Below, one piece after another: positions 46,168-57,200 of a DNA stretch of 64,000 nt (within the stretch, counting starts at the first letter, position 1; every line of letters begins with the position of its first letter). The translations under genes and the position numbers were made by a program. Source of the stretch: CBDCTM01 sp965222005 (GTDB lineage Bacteria; Bacteroidota; Bacteroidia; Chitinophagales; Saprospiraceae); the NCBI GenBank assembly GCA_965222005.1, contig OZ244935.1, positions 2,046,001-2,110,000 on the forward strand. The letters are read 5' to 3'. Under the pieces are notes generated by a model. It worked only from the letters and a program-made list of their open reading frames with translations, was not told the DNA's origin and searched no databases.

Positions 46168-48438
46168 TTATGCGACCCCCGCTTCTTCACGGATCTTATT
46201 CAGAGCGGACCCTGCCCGCACCCAGCCGATCTGTGCAGCATTATAAGTATGCTTTACTTCAAATTTATCCTTGGTGCCATCGGCATGGCGCAGCACGATG
46301 GTCAGGTTTTTCCCGGGAGCGAAATTTTTGAAGCCGGTAATGTCTATGAGATCATCCTGCCGTACTTTTTCGTAATCATCAGGATCGACAAAAGTTAAGG
46401 CCAGCATTCCCTGCTTTTTGAGGTTGGTTTCATGGATGCGGGCAAAGGATTTGACCACTACGGCATTCACACCCAAAAAGCGCGGCTCCATAGCTGCATG
46501 CTCGCGGGAGGAACCTTCTCCCAGATTTTCTTCACCAAAAACTATAGTGCCGATCCCTTTCTTTTGATAATAACGAGCCGAATCGGGTACCTTCATATAA
46601 CGACTCCGCTGTACATTGAGCACCTTGTTCGTTTCGCCATTGAAGTAATTGACAGCCCCTATGTAGCAGTTGTCAGAAATGTTTTCTAGGTGACCTCTGT
46701 ATTTCAACCACGGCCCGGCCATCGAGATATGGTCGGTAGTACACTTGCCCTTCGGTTTGATGAGCAGGCGCATGCCGGTCAGCTGTTTTTGGGTGATCGG
46801 CTTGAATGGTGTGAGCAACTGCAGGCGTTTTGATCGTTTGGAAATGGTTATTTTCACATGGCTGCCGTCAGCTGCGGGAGCCTCATATCCGGGGTCTTTT
46901 ACATCAAATCCTTTTGGTGGCAATTCCTTTCCTTTCGGTGGACTTAGCTTTACTTTTCGCCCGCCCGAATTGACCAGCCGGTCTTTAAGCGGATTGAAGG
47001 TGAGGTCGCCGGCAATAGCCAGAGCTGTGACGATTTCCGGCGAAGCAACAAAGGCATGCGTTTGCGGGTTGCCATCATTGCGCTTAGTGAAGTTGCGGTT
47101 GAAGGAGGTGATGATCGAATTTTTGCGATTCGGATTTTTCATATGGCGGGCCCATTGTCCGATGCAGGGTCCACAGGCATTTGCCAAAACCATAGCGCCC
47201 ATTTCTTTGAAAGCTTTCAGAAAACCGTCTCGCTCAACGGTGTAGCGGATTTGCTCAGAGCCGGGGGTTACCGTAAATTCTGCTTTTACTTTTAGCTTTT
47301 TCCGAACGGCTTGCTTGGCCAGCGAAGCTGCCCGGTCGAGATCTTCGTAAGAGGAATTGGTGCAGGAGCCGATCAGCCCCACTTCCAGCTTTTCCGGATA
47401 GCCATTTTCTTTGACAGCCTCCGCAAATTTAGAGATCGGCCAGGCCAGGTCAGGAGTATAAGGGCCATTGATATGCGGCTCCAATTTCGACAGATTGATT
47501 TCGATGACCTGATCGAAATACTTTTCAGGATTTTTGTAACACTCTGTATCTCCGCTGAGATAAGGCTTTATCTTATCAGCCATATTGGCGATGCGCGCCC
47601 GGCCGGTAGCTCGCAAATAGCGTCCCATGGCAGCATCGTAGCCAAAGGTAGAGGTGGTAGCTCCGATTTCAGCGCCCATATTGCAGATGGTGCCTTTGCC
47701 CGTACAGCTCAATCGTTTCGCACCCGGGCCAAAGTATTCTACAATAGCGCCGGTGCCGCCTTTCACGGTGAGGATACCGGCAACTTTAAGGATTACATCT
47801 TTTGGAGAGGTCCAACCATTCAAACTGCCTGTGAGTTTCACACCGATAAGCTTAGGCATCTTCAGCTCCCAGGGCATGCCGGCCATTACATCCACTGCAT
47901 CGGCGCCTCCCACGCCGATGGCTACCATGCCGAGGCCGCCAGCATTGGGCGTGTGCGAATCGGTACCGATCATCATTCCACCGGGAAATGCATAATTCTC
48001 CAATACAATTTGATGGATGATACCGGCTCCCGGTTTCCAAAAACCGATGCCGTATTTGTTGGATACAGACTGGAGAAAGTCAAAAACTTCGCTGCTGGTG
48101 TTGATCGCATTTTTCAAATCTTTGGCTGCCCCAACCTCTGCCTGGATGAGGTGATCGCAGTGTACGGTGGAGGGTACCGCTACCTTGTCTTTGCCAGCCA
48201 TCATAAACTGCAGCAGGGCCATCTGTGCGGTTGCATCCTGCATAGCCACCCGATCGGGTGCGAAGAAGACATAGTCTTTGCCGCGATTGTATTTTTTGAG
48301 TTTGGATTCGGGATGGAGGTGAGCGTATAGAATTTTTTCGGCGAGGGTAAGGGAGCGGCGGAGGCGCTTTTTGGCTTTCTCAACTTTGTCGGGATAGCTT
48401 TTGTAAAAAGCGCTGATCATATCAATGTCAAACGGCAT
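46168..48438 (-). CDS. acnA: Aconitate hydratase
   Basis: This 756-residue iron-sulfur enzyme interconverts citrate and isocitrate in the TCA cycle. The ATG at 48438 starts MPFDIDMISAFYKSY, the normal family front; the frame runs on to 48669 but that part is low-complexity and lies in the intergenic region. The cluster cysteines are in LIGSCTNSSYEDLDRA and NACGPCIGQW. Other landmarks are MIGTDSHTPNAGGLGMVAIG, GDLTFNPLKD, and the C-terminal swivel domain with GTIVFGEENLGEGSSREHAA. It matches the mitochondrial-type aconitase group by its pattern; the exact acn symbol is by convention. Confidence 0.93.
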   Translation of the reverse strand: MPFDIDMISAFYKSYPDKVEKAKKRLRRSLTLAEKILYAHLHPESKLKKYNRGKDYVFFAPDRVAMQDATAQMALLQFMMAGKDKVAVPSTVHCDHLIQAEVGAAKDLKNAINTSSEVFDFLQSVSNKYGIGFWKPGAGIIHQIVLENYAFPGGMMIGTDSHTPNAGGLGMVAIGVGGADAVDVMAGMPWELKMPKLIGVKLTGSLNGWTSPKDVILKVAGILTVKGGTGAIVEYFGPGAKRLSCTGKGTICNMGAEIGATTSTFGYDAAMGRYLRATGRARIANMADKIKPYLSGDTECYKNPEKYFDQVIEINLSKLEPHINGPYTPDLAWPISKFAEAVKENGYPEKLEVGLIGSCTNSSYEDLDRAASLAKQAVRKKLKVKAEFTVTPGSEQIRYTVERDGFLKAFKEMGAMVLANACGPCIGQWARHMKNPNRKNSIITSFNRNFTKRNDGNPQTHAFVASPEIVTALAIAGDLTFNPLKDRLVNSGGRKVKLSPPKGKELPPKGFDVKDPGYEAPAADGSHVKITISKRSKRLQLLTPFKPITQKQLTGMRLLIKPKGKCTTDHISMAGPWLKYRGHLENISDNCYIGAVNYFNGETNKVLNVQRSRYMKVPDSARYYQKKGIGTIVFGEENLGEGSSREHAAMEPRFLGVNAVVVKSFARIHETNLKKQGMLALTFVDPDDYEKVRQDDLIDITGFKNFAPGKNLTIVLRHADGTKDKFEVKHTYNAAQIGWVRAGSALNKIREEAGVA

Positions 48439-48970
48439 AGTGATACATTTTTTTGATGATTGAAAGAAAGAAAAAGTGGTGGCTCTTTGGGGCAAAAATA
48501 AAGTTTTTAAGCAAAGGAGGCAGTGAAACGAAGCCAATTTTTTGAATGCTCTGCACAATGCAAACCCCTTTAGTAGTTGAATGAGTTGAAAAGTGAAATT
48601 GTTTCGATTATTGATCGGGAATTTATGAGAAATATACAGACTTTGAGCCTTCAGAGGATTAGAGATCATGGTAAGCTGAGGGGCGTTGCAAAAGATCGGA
48701 TCGCTGCAGGAAGAGCGGGACCATACAGAGCGATTGGATCACGTCGCTTCACATTTGCTCCCCCAAACGATCCCATCTCAGGGCAGGCGCTCTGTACCAA
48801 ATACTGCCGAAGACTACAAAGCGTACCAAAGCCTGGCTAAAATGGTTCTTTCGATTGACGAGAAAGTACAGCCAGGCGTTTGGTAGTTGGCTGAACCTTC
48901 TTAGCTTCAAAAGTTGTCTCCATCCCCGGCAAAATCCCTATATTGGTCGATTCAAACGAAATAAAGTATA
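48439..48970. other. Intergenic region without a supported gene
   Basis: This 530-bp stretch lies between the divergent aconitase and rimK genes. Short open frames exist on both strands (for example 48577-48840 and 48686-48886 on plus), but they show no start context, no known motif and no amino-acid bias that looks like a protein. One inverted repeat stands out: TACCAAAGCCTGGCT (48824-48838) with AGCCAGGCGTTTGGTA (48870-48885), 15 bases matching with one extra base, loop about 31. It may be a hairpin in the rimK leader or the remnant of a mobile element. Confidence 0.5.
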
Positions 48971-49843
48971 ATGAACATTGCCATCCTGTCGAGGGGGCCG
49001 GGGCTCTATTCCACGCAGAGTTTGCTCATCGCGGGGCAGAAGCGGGGCCATCGCATGTTCCTCATTGATTATACCGATTGCAGCCTTCGCCTCGAGCGCA
49101 ATCAGCCATTGGTGTACTACAAAGAAGAGAAGCTCGGCCATATCGATGCCATCATTCCGCGCATCGGAGCCAGCGGCACCTACTTTGGGGCAGCGGTGAT
49201 CAAGCAGTTCGAGATGATGGGCGTTTATTCGGTATTGGGCTCGGAACCGCTCCTACAGGCCCGCAACAAATTGCGCAGTTTACAGATCATCTCCCGCTCC
49301 GGCCTCGGCTTCCCGCGTACCATTTACGGCAATCTGAATGATGATGCCGCCTACCTTGTAGAGGCAGTGGGTGGAGCGCCTGTGGTGATTAAATTGCTGC
49401 GCGGCACACATGGGTTGGGTGTCACATTGGCAAAAGATTTTGGAACGGCCGAATCCATTATCGAATCATTCCAAAAGCTGAAGGAGCGCTTTTTAGTACA
49501 AGAATTTGTAAAAGAATCGAGTGGGGAAGATGTGCGGGCCCTGGTAGTGGGCGGGGAGGTAGTGGCTACCATGAAACGCAAGGCTCGCCCGGGTGAGTTT
49601 CGCTCCAATCTCCATCGGGGTGGCAACTCTATCCATATCAAACCAACCAGCAACGAGCTGCATACAGCAAAAGAAGCAGTGCGCTTACTGGGTTTGAAAG
49701 TGGCAGGGGTGGACATGCTCCAGTCGCATCGCGGGCCGTTATTGCTGGAGGTTAATCCCTCACCGGGCCTTGAGGGTATTGAAACCACCACGCAGGTGGA
49801 TGTAGCCGGAAAGATCATTGAGCTGATAGAAGCCAGGCTATAG
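48971..49843 (+). CDS. rimK: RimK-family ATP-grasp glutamate ligase
   Basis: This 290-residue ATP-grasp enzyme resembles RimK, which adds glutamates to the C-terminus of ribosomal protein S6; related enzymes make other peptide bonds. Motifs: MNIAILSRGPGLYSTQSLLI, AIIPRIGASGTYFGAAVIKQ, then the ATP-grasp core GGAPVVIKLLRGTHGLGVTL, LVQEFVKESSGEDVRALVVG, and GVDMLQSHRGPLLLEVNPSP with the metal ligands Glu and Asn. The length matches RimK. ATG at 48971. It is followed 106 bp later by an aspartoacylase-like gene, a pairing that suggests linked roles in modifying a peptide tail. Confidence 0.9.
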   Translation: MNIAILSRGPGLYSTQSLLIAGQKRGHRMFLIDYTDCSLRLERNQPLVYYKEEKLGHIDAIIPRIGASGTYFGAAVIKQFEMMGVYSVLGSEPLLQARNKLRSLQIISRSGLGFPRTIYGNLNDDAAYLVEAVGGAPVVIKLLRGTHGLGVTLAKDFGTAESIIESFQKLKERFLVQEFVKESSGEDVRALVVGGEVVATMKRKARPGEFRSNLHRGGNSIHIKPTSNELHTAKEAVRLLGLKVAGVDMLQSHRGPLLLEVNPSPGLEGIETTTQVDVAGKIIELIEARL

Positions 49844-49949
49844 GCAACACATCTTTTTTATCAAACTGTTAATACATGTTTTACAGTACAGAGTAAATTC
49901 CAGGGAATTGGTTGAGAAGTACAAAAAGAAGTACAAAAATTAGCTAGCA

Positions 49950-50927
49950 ATGGCTGTCAAAAAGAAGCAGAAAGGCTTTGTTATCAAAAGCAAAGCAATC
50001 GAGCCGGGCGAGCATCGCATTGAGCGGCTCAATGTGGCCAAACTGCCTTCAGGAACGGTAATCAATCTGAGGGTACATGTATATCGCAGCACAGAGCCGG
50101 GGCCGGTAGCCTTGGTGATGGGGGGCGTACATGGCGATGAGATCAATGGTGTGGAAATAGTACGGCGGGCTATTGATTCAGGCATGTTTGAGCAGTTGGC
50201 AGCGGGCAGTGTGATCGCCATTCCGTTGCTCAACATTTATGGATTTATCAATTTCTCTCGGGATGCCTCTGAGGGTAAAGATGTAAATCGCAGCTTTCCC
50301 GGCAACCTGACCGGCTCGCTGGCAGCACGGGTTGCCGGTACCCTAACACGGAGAATTTTGCCGCTCATCGACTTTGGTATGGACTTTCATACCGGGGGAG
50401 GTAGCCGTTACAACTATCCGCAAGTTCGCTTTTCGGCAAATGATAAAAAGGCAGAAAGCCTGGCCCGGCAATTTAGCCCACCTTACCTTATTCGGAAAGC
50501 CAATATTCCAAAAACCCTGAGAAAGGTAGCCTTGGGAATGGGCAAACCCATATTGGTGTTTGAAGGAGGAGAATCCCTCCGCTTTGATGGCTTTTCCATC
50601 GAAAAAGGGCTAAACGGTATCCGGCGACTGTTACATGCCCAGCAGATGCTTGAGTATTCGCGGGCCCCGAATCACAAAACTATCCTGTTCAATAAGACTT
50701 CGTGGGTACGTGCCGCCCAGCCCGGCATATTCGTGTGGACCCAGCAATCGGGGGCCAAAGTGAGCAAAGGAGAGCCGCTGGGCGTAATCCATGATCCTTA
50801 CGGAAAGGAGCAGTTGAAAGTACTTTCCAACCGCGACGGGTATGTTATAGGCCATAACAATGCACCAGTGGTGAATGCAGGGGATGCCTTATTTCATTTG
50901 GGATTTGAATCGGAAGGCACGCCATAA
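49950..50927 (+). CDS. Succinylglutamate desuccinylase/aspartoacylase family zinc enzyme
   Basis: The 325-residue product is a zinc carboxypeptidase-like deacylase. Visible zinc ligands are in VMGGVHGDEINGVEIVRRAI (His and Glu) and FGMDFHTGGGSRYN (His); the conserved Asn-Arg of the substrate pocket is in DASEGKDVNRSFPGNLTGS. A C-terminal barrel (FVWTQQSGAKVSKGEPLGVI) resembles the beta domain of this family. It follows rimK on the same strand. It may trim glutamate or acylated amino-acid tails made by the RimK-like enzyme. Substrate is unknown. ATG at 49950. Confidence 0.85.
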   Translation: MAVKKKQKGFVIKSKAIEPGEHRIERLNVAKLPSGTVINLRVHVYRSTEPGPVALVMGGVHGDEINGVEIVRRAIDSGMFEQLAAGSVIAIPLLNIYGFINFSRDASEGKDVNRSFPGNLTGSLAARVAGTLTRRILPLIDFGMDFHTGGGSRYNYPQVRFSANDKKAESLARQFSPPYLIRKANIPKTLRKVALGMGKPILVFEGGESLRFDGFSIEKGLNGIRRLLHAQQMLEYSRAPNHKTILFNKTSWVRAAQPGIFVWTQQSGAKVSKGEPLGVIHDPYGKEQLKVLSNRDGYVIGHNNAPVVNAGDALFHLGFESEGTP

Positions 50928-51020
50928 CCAAATATTATTTGGAAGCACCGCTCGTTTTTATGATTTTGATTTTTGGAAAAGGAGTAGTTGAATTTGAAAT
51001 AAAATTGGTAAGGCAGGAGG

Positions 51021-51052
51021 TTTTTTAATCTATAATTTTTTATGTAGCTTTG
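51021..51052 (+). promoter_or_regulatory. Promoter for the giant SprB-repeat gene
   Basis: TAGCTTTG at 51045-51052 fits the Bacteroidota -7 box, with a T-run (51021-51026) about 20 bases upstream as -33. Transcription would start near 51059, giving a leader of about 155 nt. The 286-bp gap before the gene holds no other open frame of note. Confidence 0.65.
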
Positions 51053-51213
51053 AGGGGAATACATTTGCTGGAGCGGCTACATTTTCACGAATTTATCCTA
51101 CACTTTCATCGCTGTTTTTTCGATTTTTGAGCTGACCTTTATTTAACCAAAAGATATGGTACAGTTTGAAAGCCATTTATGTTATTACTATTACACTCAC
51201 TATTACCTCTCTT

Positions 51214-54200
51214 ATGAAACGGAAACTTACAAACAACAAACTATCAAAAAGAACAATTGCTAAAATTTTGACCGGCTGCATACTGCTCTTTTTTATACCA
51301 AAAGTCCTTTCCAGTCAATGTGCTGTCAATGTCCCCGACTGTGCATCAGCACCCGCAGTTTGCCTGCCTACAGCCGGTACAATGGGCCCAATTAACAACT
51401 CGGGAGCTATACCTGGATGCGGAGGAGGATGGGGATTTCACAACACCTCCTGGTTTGAAATAACTGTCAGCTCCACCAGCGTAGCAATTACCATTACACC
51501 AAGTGCCTGCCAGAGTGGCTTGGGCATTCAGGCGGGATTATACGAAGAATGTGATCCTAACTCGCCCAACCTTGGGGTTCAATGTAGCTGTACTACAGGA
51601 CCGGTCTCCTTTTCTGGTGCTACCGTACCTGGTGAAACCTATTACATTATGATCGATGGCTGTAGCGGCGATATATGTGAATATGAAATTGCCCTTACAG
51701 GAGGAGAAATCGAATGTGCCCCCGGTGGGCCATTGACGATGCCTGATCCACCCATTCCGAACACGACTCCCATTTGTCCCGGTACGCAGGTTACTTTCAT
51801 GACTAATGTAGTACCTGGCGCAGATGATTACATTTGGAATTTCCCTCCGGGTGTTACGATCCTTGACCTCGACTGCAATATGGCCACTGTGATATGGGGA
51901 TCAAACTCCGGCCCTGTCACCGTCACAGCATGGAATCAGAGCAATCCCTTAGGCATCACTTCCGATCCTACATTCATAGATGTACCCACTTACGAAGGTT
52001 GGGACGGCGGGGAGTTTTGCTTCCCCGATGACCTTGGCTGGTATCACTCAGGTACCGATACCTACTATCCTGGGGGCGACTTTGATATCCCCATGATGAC
52101 GCCTGCCGGATGTGATAGCACCGTTCATATTTCTGTCATTCAAAGAAGCTCGGAAATCAATGTAGTGTATGAACAAATATGCGAAGGATCTTCTACTTGC
52201 TCCATTGGAGGTATAGTGATCAGCCAGGCAGTGGGAGGAATGCAAATCTTAATACCAGATGCCTCTGCATTTGGTTGTGATAGTATCATCATTGCTACTG
52301 TGGATGTGATATCAGGCGAAACTTCCATTCTTGATCCCGATACGCTGAATTGCGATACGCCAAGTGATGGCATGCCGTTGGCAGCTGACCCTGTTCCTGG
52401 TGCCGAATACCAATGGTTTACCACGGATGGCAATATCGTGGGGCCGGATGATGAATTGCTCATTTACGTTGATCAGCCCGGCACTTATATAGTCTATGCT
52501 ACCATCACCGGTTTGCAAGGTGATGTTTGTGGCGCTGCTCCCGTATGCTTCGCTTCCGATACAGTAGAAGTGGTGGCTGATTTTAGCCAGCCTGAAATTG
52601 CCACAGATGGTGTCGATCCAACTTGTGGAGGCAACAACGACGGCTCCGTAAGTGTCAATGTAACCAATGGCGGCACCCCTCCCTTTTCCTATCTGTGGGA
52701 CGATCCCTCCGCGGCTACTACTCCCTCCGTTACAGACCTCCCCCCAGGCAATTACCATGTAACGGTCACGGGAACCAATGGCTGCTTTGCCGTGGATAGC
52801 ATGGAAATTCTGGCTCCTTCCGATTTGGCTATTGATATCACCGACTCCACAGATGTCTCCTGCTTTGGCGAGACCGATGGAAGCATCAGCCTCTCCGTTT
52901 CTGGGGGTAGCACACCTTATACCTATGGCTGGAGTCACGATGGCAGCCTCTCAGGCAATACGGCAACCAACCTACCGGCGGGTAGCTATACTGCTACAGT
53001 TACCGATAACAACAATTGCTCTTTTGAAGTAGATGTAGATATCCAGCAGCCCGCGGAGTTGGTAGCGACTGGCTCAACACAGAATGCGGATTGCAATGGT
53101 AATAATAGCGGAAGTGCTTCCATTACAGTCAACGGAGGAGCTGCGCCCTATACCTATACCTGGCCCCCTGGCACAGGAAGCGGCAGCTCGGCCAACAATT
53201 TACCAGCAGGTACTTATAATGTCACAGTCACAGATGACAATGGCTGCTCCGATCAGGTGAATTTGGTTGTTTCGCAACCGACGGCACTCGACCTTAGTGA
53301 AGATAATGTACAAAATGTAAGCTGCAATGCACTCTCTGATGGGGAAGCGACCGTATCTACAAGCGGTGGTATGGCTCCTTATTCCTATCTGTGGAGCAAT
53401 AGCCAAACAGGCCCTACTGCCACCAATCTGGCCGCTGGCAGCTATACGGTAGTGGTGACCGATGACAACAACTGTACCGCTGAACTATCGGTCGATGTAA
53501 CCCAGCCTGTAGCTATAGCACTCACCGAAGATTCTTCTAATGACATTCTTTGTAATGGTCAAAATAATGGTGCCGCGGCCGTTTCTGCCAATGGTGGTAC
53601 TACCCCTTATACATATACCTGGACCGGCGGCCTAACCGGTGCCAGTCAAAATAATCTTGCAGCAGGCATTTATACTGTTGTTGTGGAAGATGCCAATAGC
53701 TGTACTCAGTCCATCGATATAGAAATTTTAGAACCTCCTTTGCTTACACTGACGGAGCAAAGTTCAACAGACGTAGCCTGCAATGGAGATAGCAATGGTT
53801 CTGCCAGCGTTGTGGGAAGCGGAGGAATGCCACCCTATAGCTATGATTGGAGTGACGGGCAGAACGGAGCGAATGTCAACGACCTGGATGCGGGCACACA
53901 CACGGTGACCATCACAGACGACAATGGCTGCACGGAAACCTTAAATATTTTGATTGGTGAACCCGGTGCAATCACACTTTTAGAGGATAATGTAGTGGAT
54001 GCGAGTTGCGAAGGTGTTGCCGATGGCGCTGCTACCGTCAGCGCATCTGGTGGCTCAGCTCCCTATTCATTCGATTGGAGCAATGGTTCTTCCGGCAGCT
54101 CGGTGAATGGCCTGGCTGCTGATACCTATCAGGTTACCGTCACGGATGATCGGAATTGTACGGAAACCATCAGTGTTACCGTCAATGAACCTGATGCGCT

Positions 54201-57200
54201 CGATATTACCGAGACAGACAATCAGGATGCCAGCTGCGCCGGCCTTTCCGATGGCTCCTCCACCATAAGTGTTTCCGGTGGAAGTGCCCCTTATAGCTAT
54301 GCCTGGAGCAACGGCCAAAGCGGTGCTACCAACAACAGCCTTGATGCAAACACGCATGATGTTACTGTCACGGATGATAATGGCTGTTCCGAAACGATCA
54401 GCATCACCATCGATGAACCGGCACCGATAGTCCTTACAGAAGATTCGGTTACCGATGCCCTTTGTGACGGTAGCGATGATGGGGAAGCTTCCGTATCAGC
54501 CTCTGGGGGTAATACCCCCTACAGCTTTGAATGGAGCGATGGCCAAACCGGCGACACAGCCTCTGACCTTCCTGCCGGAACTTATCAGGTCACGGTTACA
54601 GATGATCGGGGCTGTACCACCGAAATCAGTGTTACTATTAATCAGCCTACTACCTTGAGCCTGGCAGAAACAGATCGGCAGGATGTCAGCTGCAATGGCG
54701 ATAATGACGGCCAGGCAAGTGTAATGGGTAGCGGCGGTATCCCCCCCTATTCTTATGATTGGAGCGGCGGCCAAAGTGGTTCAAGTGTCAACGATCTCGA
54801 TGCAGGCTCGCATACCGTTACCATTACCGATGATAATGGCTGTACTCAAAGCCTGGATATTACCATTGATGAACCAGCTGCCATCATTTTGGCAGAGGAT
54901 GTACTGACCGATGCCAGCTGCGCCGGGGTGGCGGATGGTACCGCTTCCGTAACGGTCTCTGGCGGCACGGCTCCATACAGTTTTGATTGGAGCAATGGAG
55001 CATCGGGAAGTAGCGTGAACGGATTGGCAGCCGATGATTACGATGTGATTGTTACGGATGATAATGGCTGTTCCGAAACCATAAGTCTCACGATTGACGA
55101 GCCCGCTACGCTCGATCTTATCGAAACGAATAATCAGGATGCCAGCTGCACCGGCCTTTCCGATGGCTCCTCCACCATAAGTGTTTCCGGTGGAAGTGCC
55201 CCTTATAGCTATGCCTGGAGCAATGGCCAAAGCGGTGCTACCAACAACAGCCTTGATGCAAACACGCATGATGTTACTGTCACGGATGATAATGGCTGTT
55301 CCGAAACGATCAGCATCACCATCGATGAACCGGCACCGATAGTCCTTACAGAAGATTCGGTTACCGATGCCCTTTGTGACGGTAGCGATGACGGGGAAGC
55401 TTCCGTATCAGCCTCTGGGGGTAATACCCCCTACAGCTTTGAATGGAGCGATGGCCAAACCGGCGACACAGCCTCTGACCTTCCTGCCGGAACTTATCAG
55501 GTCACGGTTACAGATGATCGGGGCTGTACCACCGAAATCAGTGTTACTATTAATCAGCCTACTACCTTGAGCCTGGCAGAAACAGATCGGCAGGATGTCA
55601 GCTGCAATGGCGATAATGACGGCCAGGCAAGTGTAATGGGTAGCGGCGGTATCCCCCCCTATTCTTATGATTGGAGCGGCGGCCAAAGTGGTTCAAGTGT
55701 CAACGATCTCGATGCAGGCTCGCATACCGTTACCATTACCGATGATAATGGCTGTACTCAAAGCCTGGATATTACCATTGATGAACCAGCTGCCATCATT
55801 TTGGCAGAGGATGTACTGACCGATGCCAGCTGCGCCGGGGTGGCGGATGGTACCGCTTCCGTAACGGTCTCTGGCGGCACGACTCCATACAGTTTTGATT
55901 GGAGCAATGGAGCATCGGGAAGTAGCGTGAACGGATTGGCAGCCGATGATTACGATGTGATTGTTACGGATGATAATGGCTGTTCCGAAACCATAAGTCT
56001 CACGATTGACGAGCCCGCTACGCTCGATCTTATCGAAACGAATAATCAGGATGCCAGCTGCGCCGGCCTTTCCGATGGCTCCTCCACGGTCAATGCTTCT
56101 GGCGGTACGGCTCCCTATAGCTATGCCTGGAGCAATGGCCAAAGTGGTGCTACCAACAACAGCCTTGATGCGAATACGCATGACGTTACCGTTACGGATG
56201 ACAATGGCTGCACACAATTGATCAGCATCACCGTTGATGAGCCGGAAGCTATTGTGCTGACGGAACAAAATGTAACGGATGCGCTATGCGATGGTGGTGC
56301 CGATGGTACGGCTACTGTTTCAGCTAGCGGTGGCAATACCCCTTACAGTTATGCCTGGAGCAATGGCCAAAGCGGTGCTACTGCCAATAGTTTGGTAGCC
56401 GGAACTTATCAGGTCACCGTCACAGATGATCGAGGCTGTACCGATGAGATCAGTGTTACGGTCGATCAGCCTTCCGATCTTACTTTGGCCGAAGTTAGCC
56501 AGCAGAACGTGAGCTGCAATGGCGATGCAGATGGCACTGCCAGTGTGATGGCCAGCGGCGGTATAGGCCCTTATACCTACCAATGGAGCAATGGCCAAAT
56601 TGGAGCAGATGCCACTGGTCTAAGCGCCGGAGCAATTGTATGTATAGTCACCGATGATAATGGTTGTACAGAGCAAATAGATGTTACGATTTCAGAACCC
56701 GCTGCGCTCAGCATTAGTGAGGATGGCCGGCAGGATGCCAATTGTTTTGGTAGCGAGGATGGTACCGCCAGTGTAATCGCCAACGGCGGTACAGCTCCTT
56801 TCAGCTACAGCTGGAGTAACGGCCAAAGCGGCGCCACTGCCACTGCATTAGCGGCAGGTAGCTATACCGCTGTGATCACAGATGCCAATGATTGTACAGC
56901 TCAAATCGATATTACCATAGCCGAGCCTACACTTTTGGAAGCTTCTGCCAGTGGTACCGATGCCCTCTGCAATGGTGGCAACGAAGGTATCGCTACGGTT
57001 ACACCTACCGGCGGCACCCCTCCTTATAGCTATCAGTGGGATGATGCTACCAGCCAATCTACTGCTACAGCAATAGATTTGTCGGCAGGCAATTATAGCG
57101 TAATTATTACCGATGACAGAGGCTGTACCGCTACTGCCAATGTATCCTTGTCAGAACCGGAAGCTTTGCAAGCCACAACGGATGCTACCATGACCCTTTG

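Noticed and set aside
48439..48669. N-terminal extension of aconitase
   Set aside because: It is low-complexity and in an intergenic region. The ATG at 48438 gives the normal family start.
48577..48886. Two overlapping open frames upstream of rimK
   Set aside because: No start context or known motif, and the composition looks non-coding. Listed as intergenic instead.
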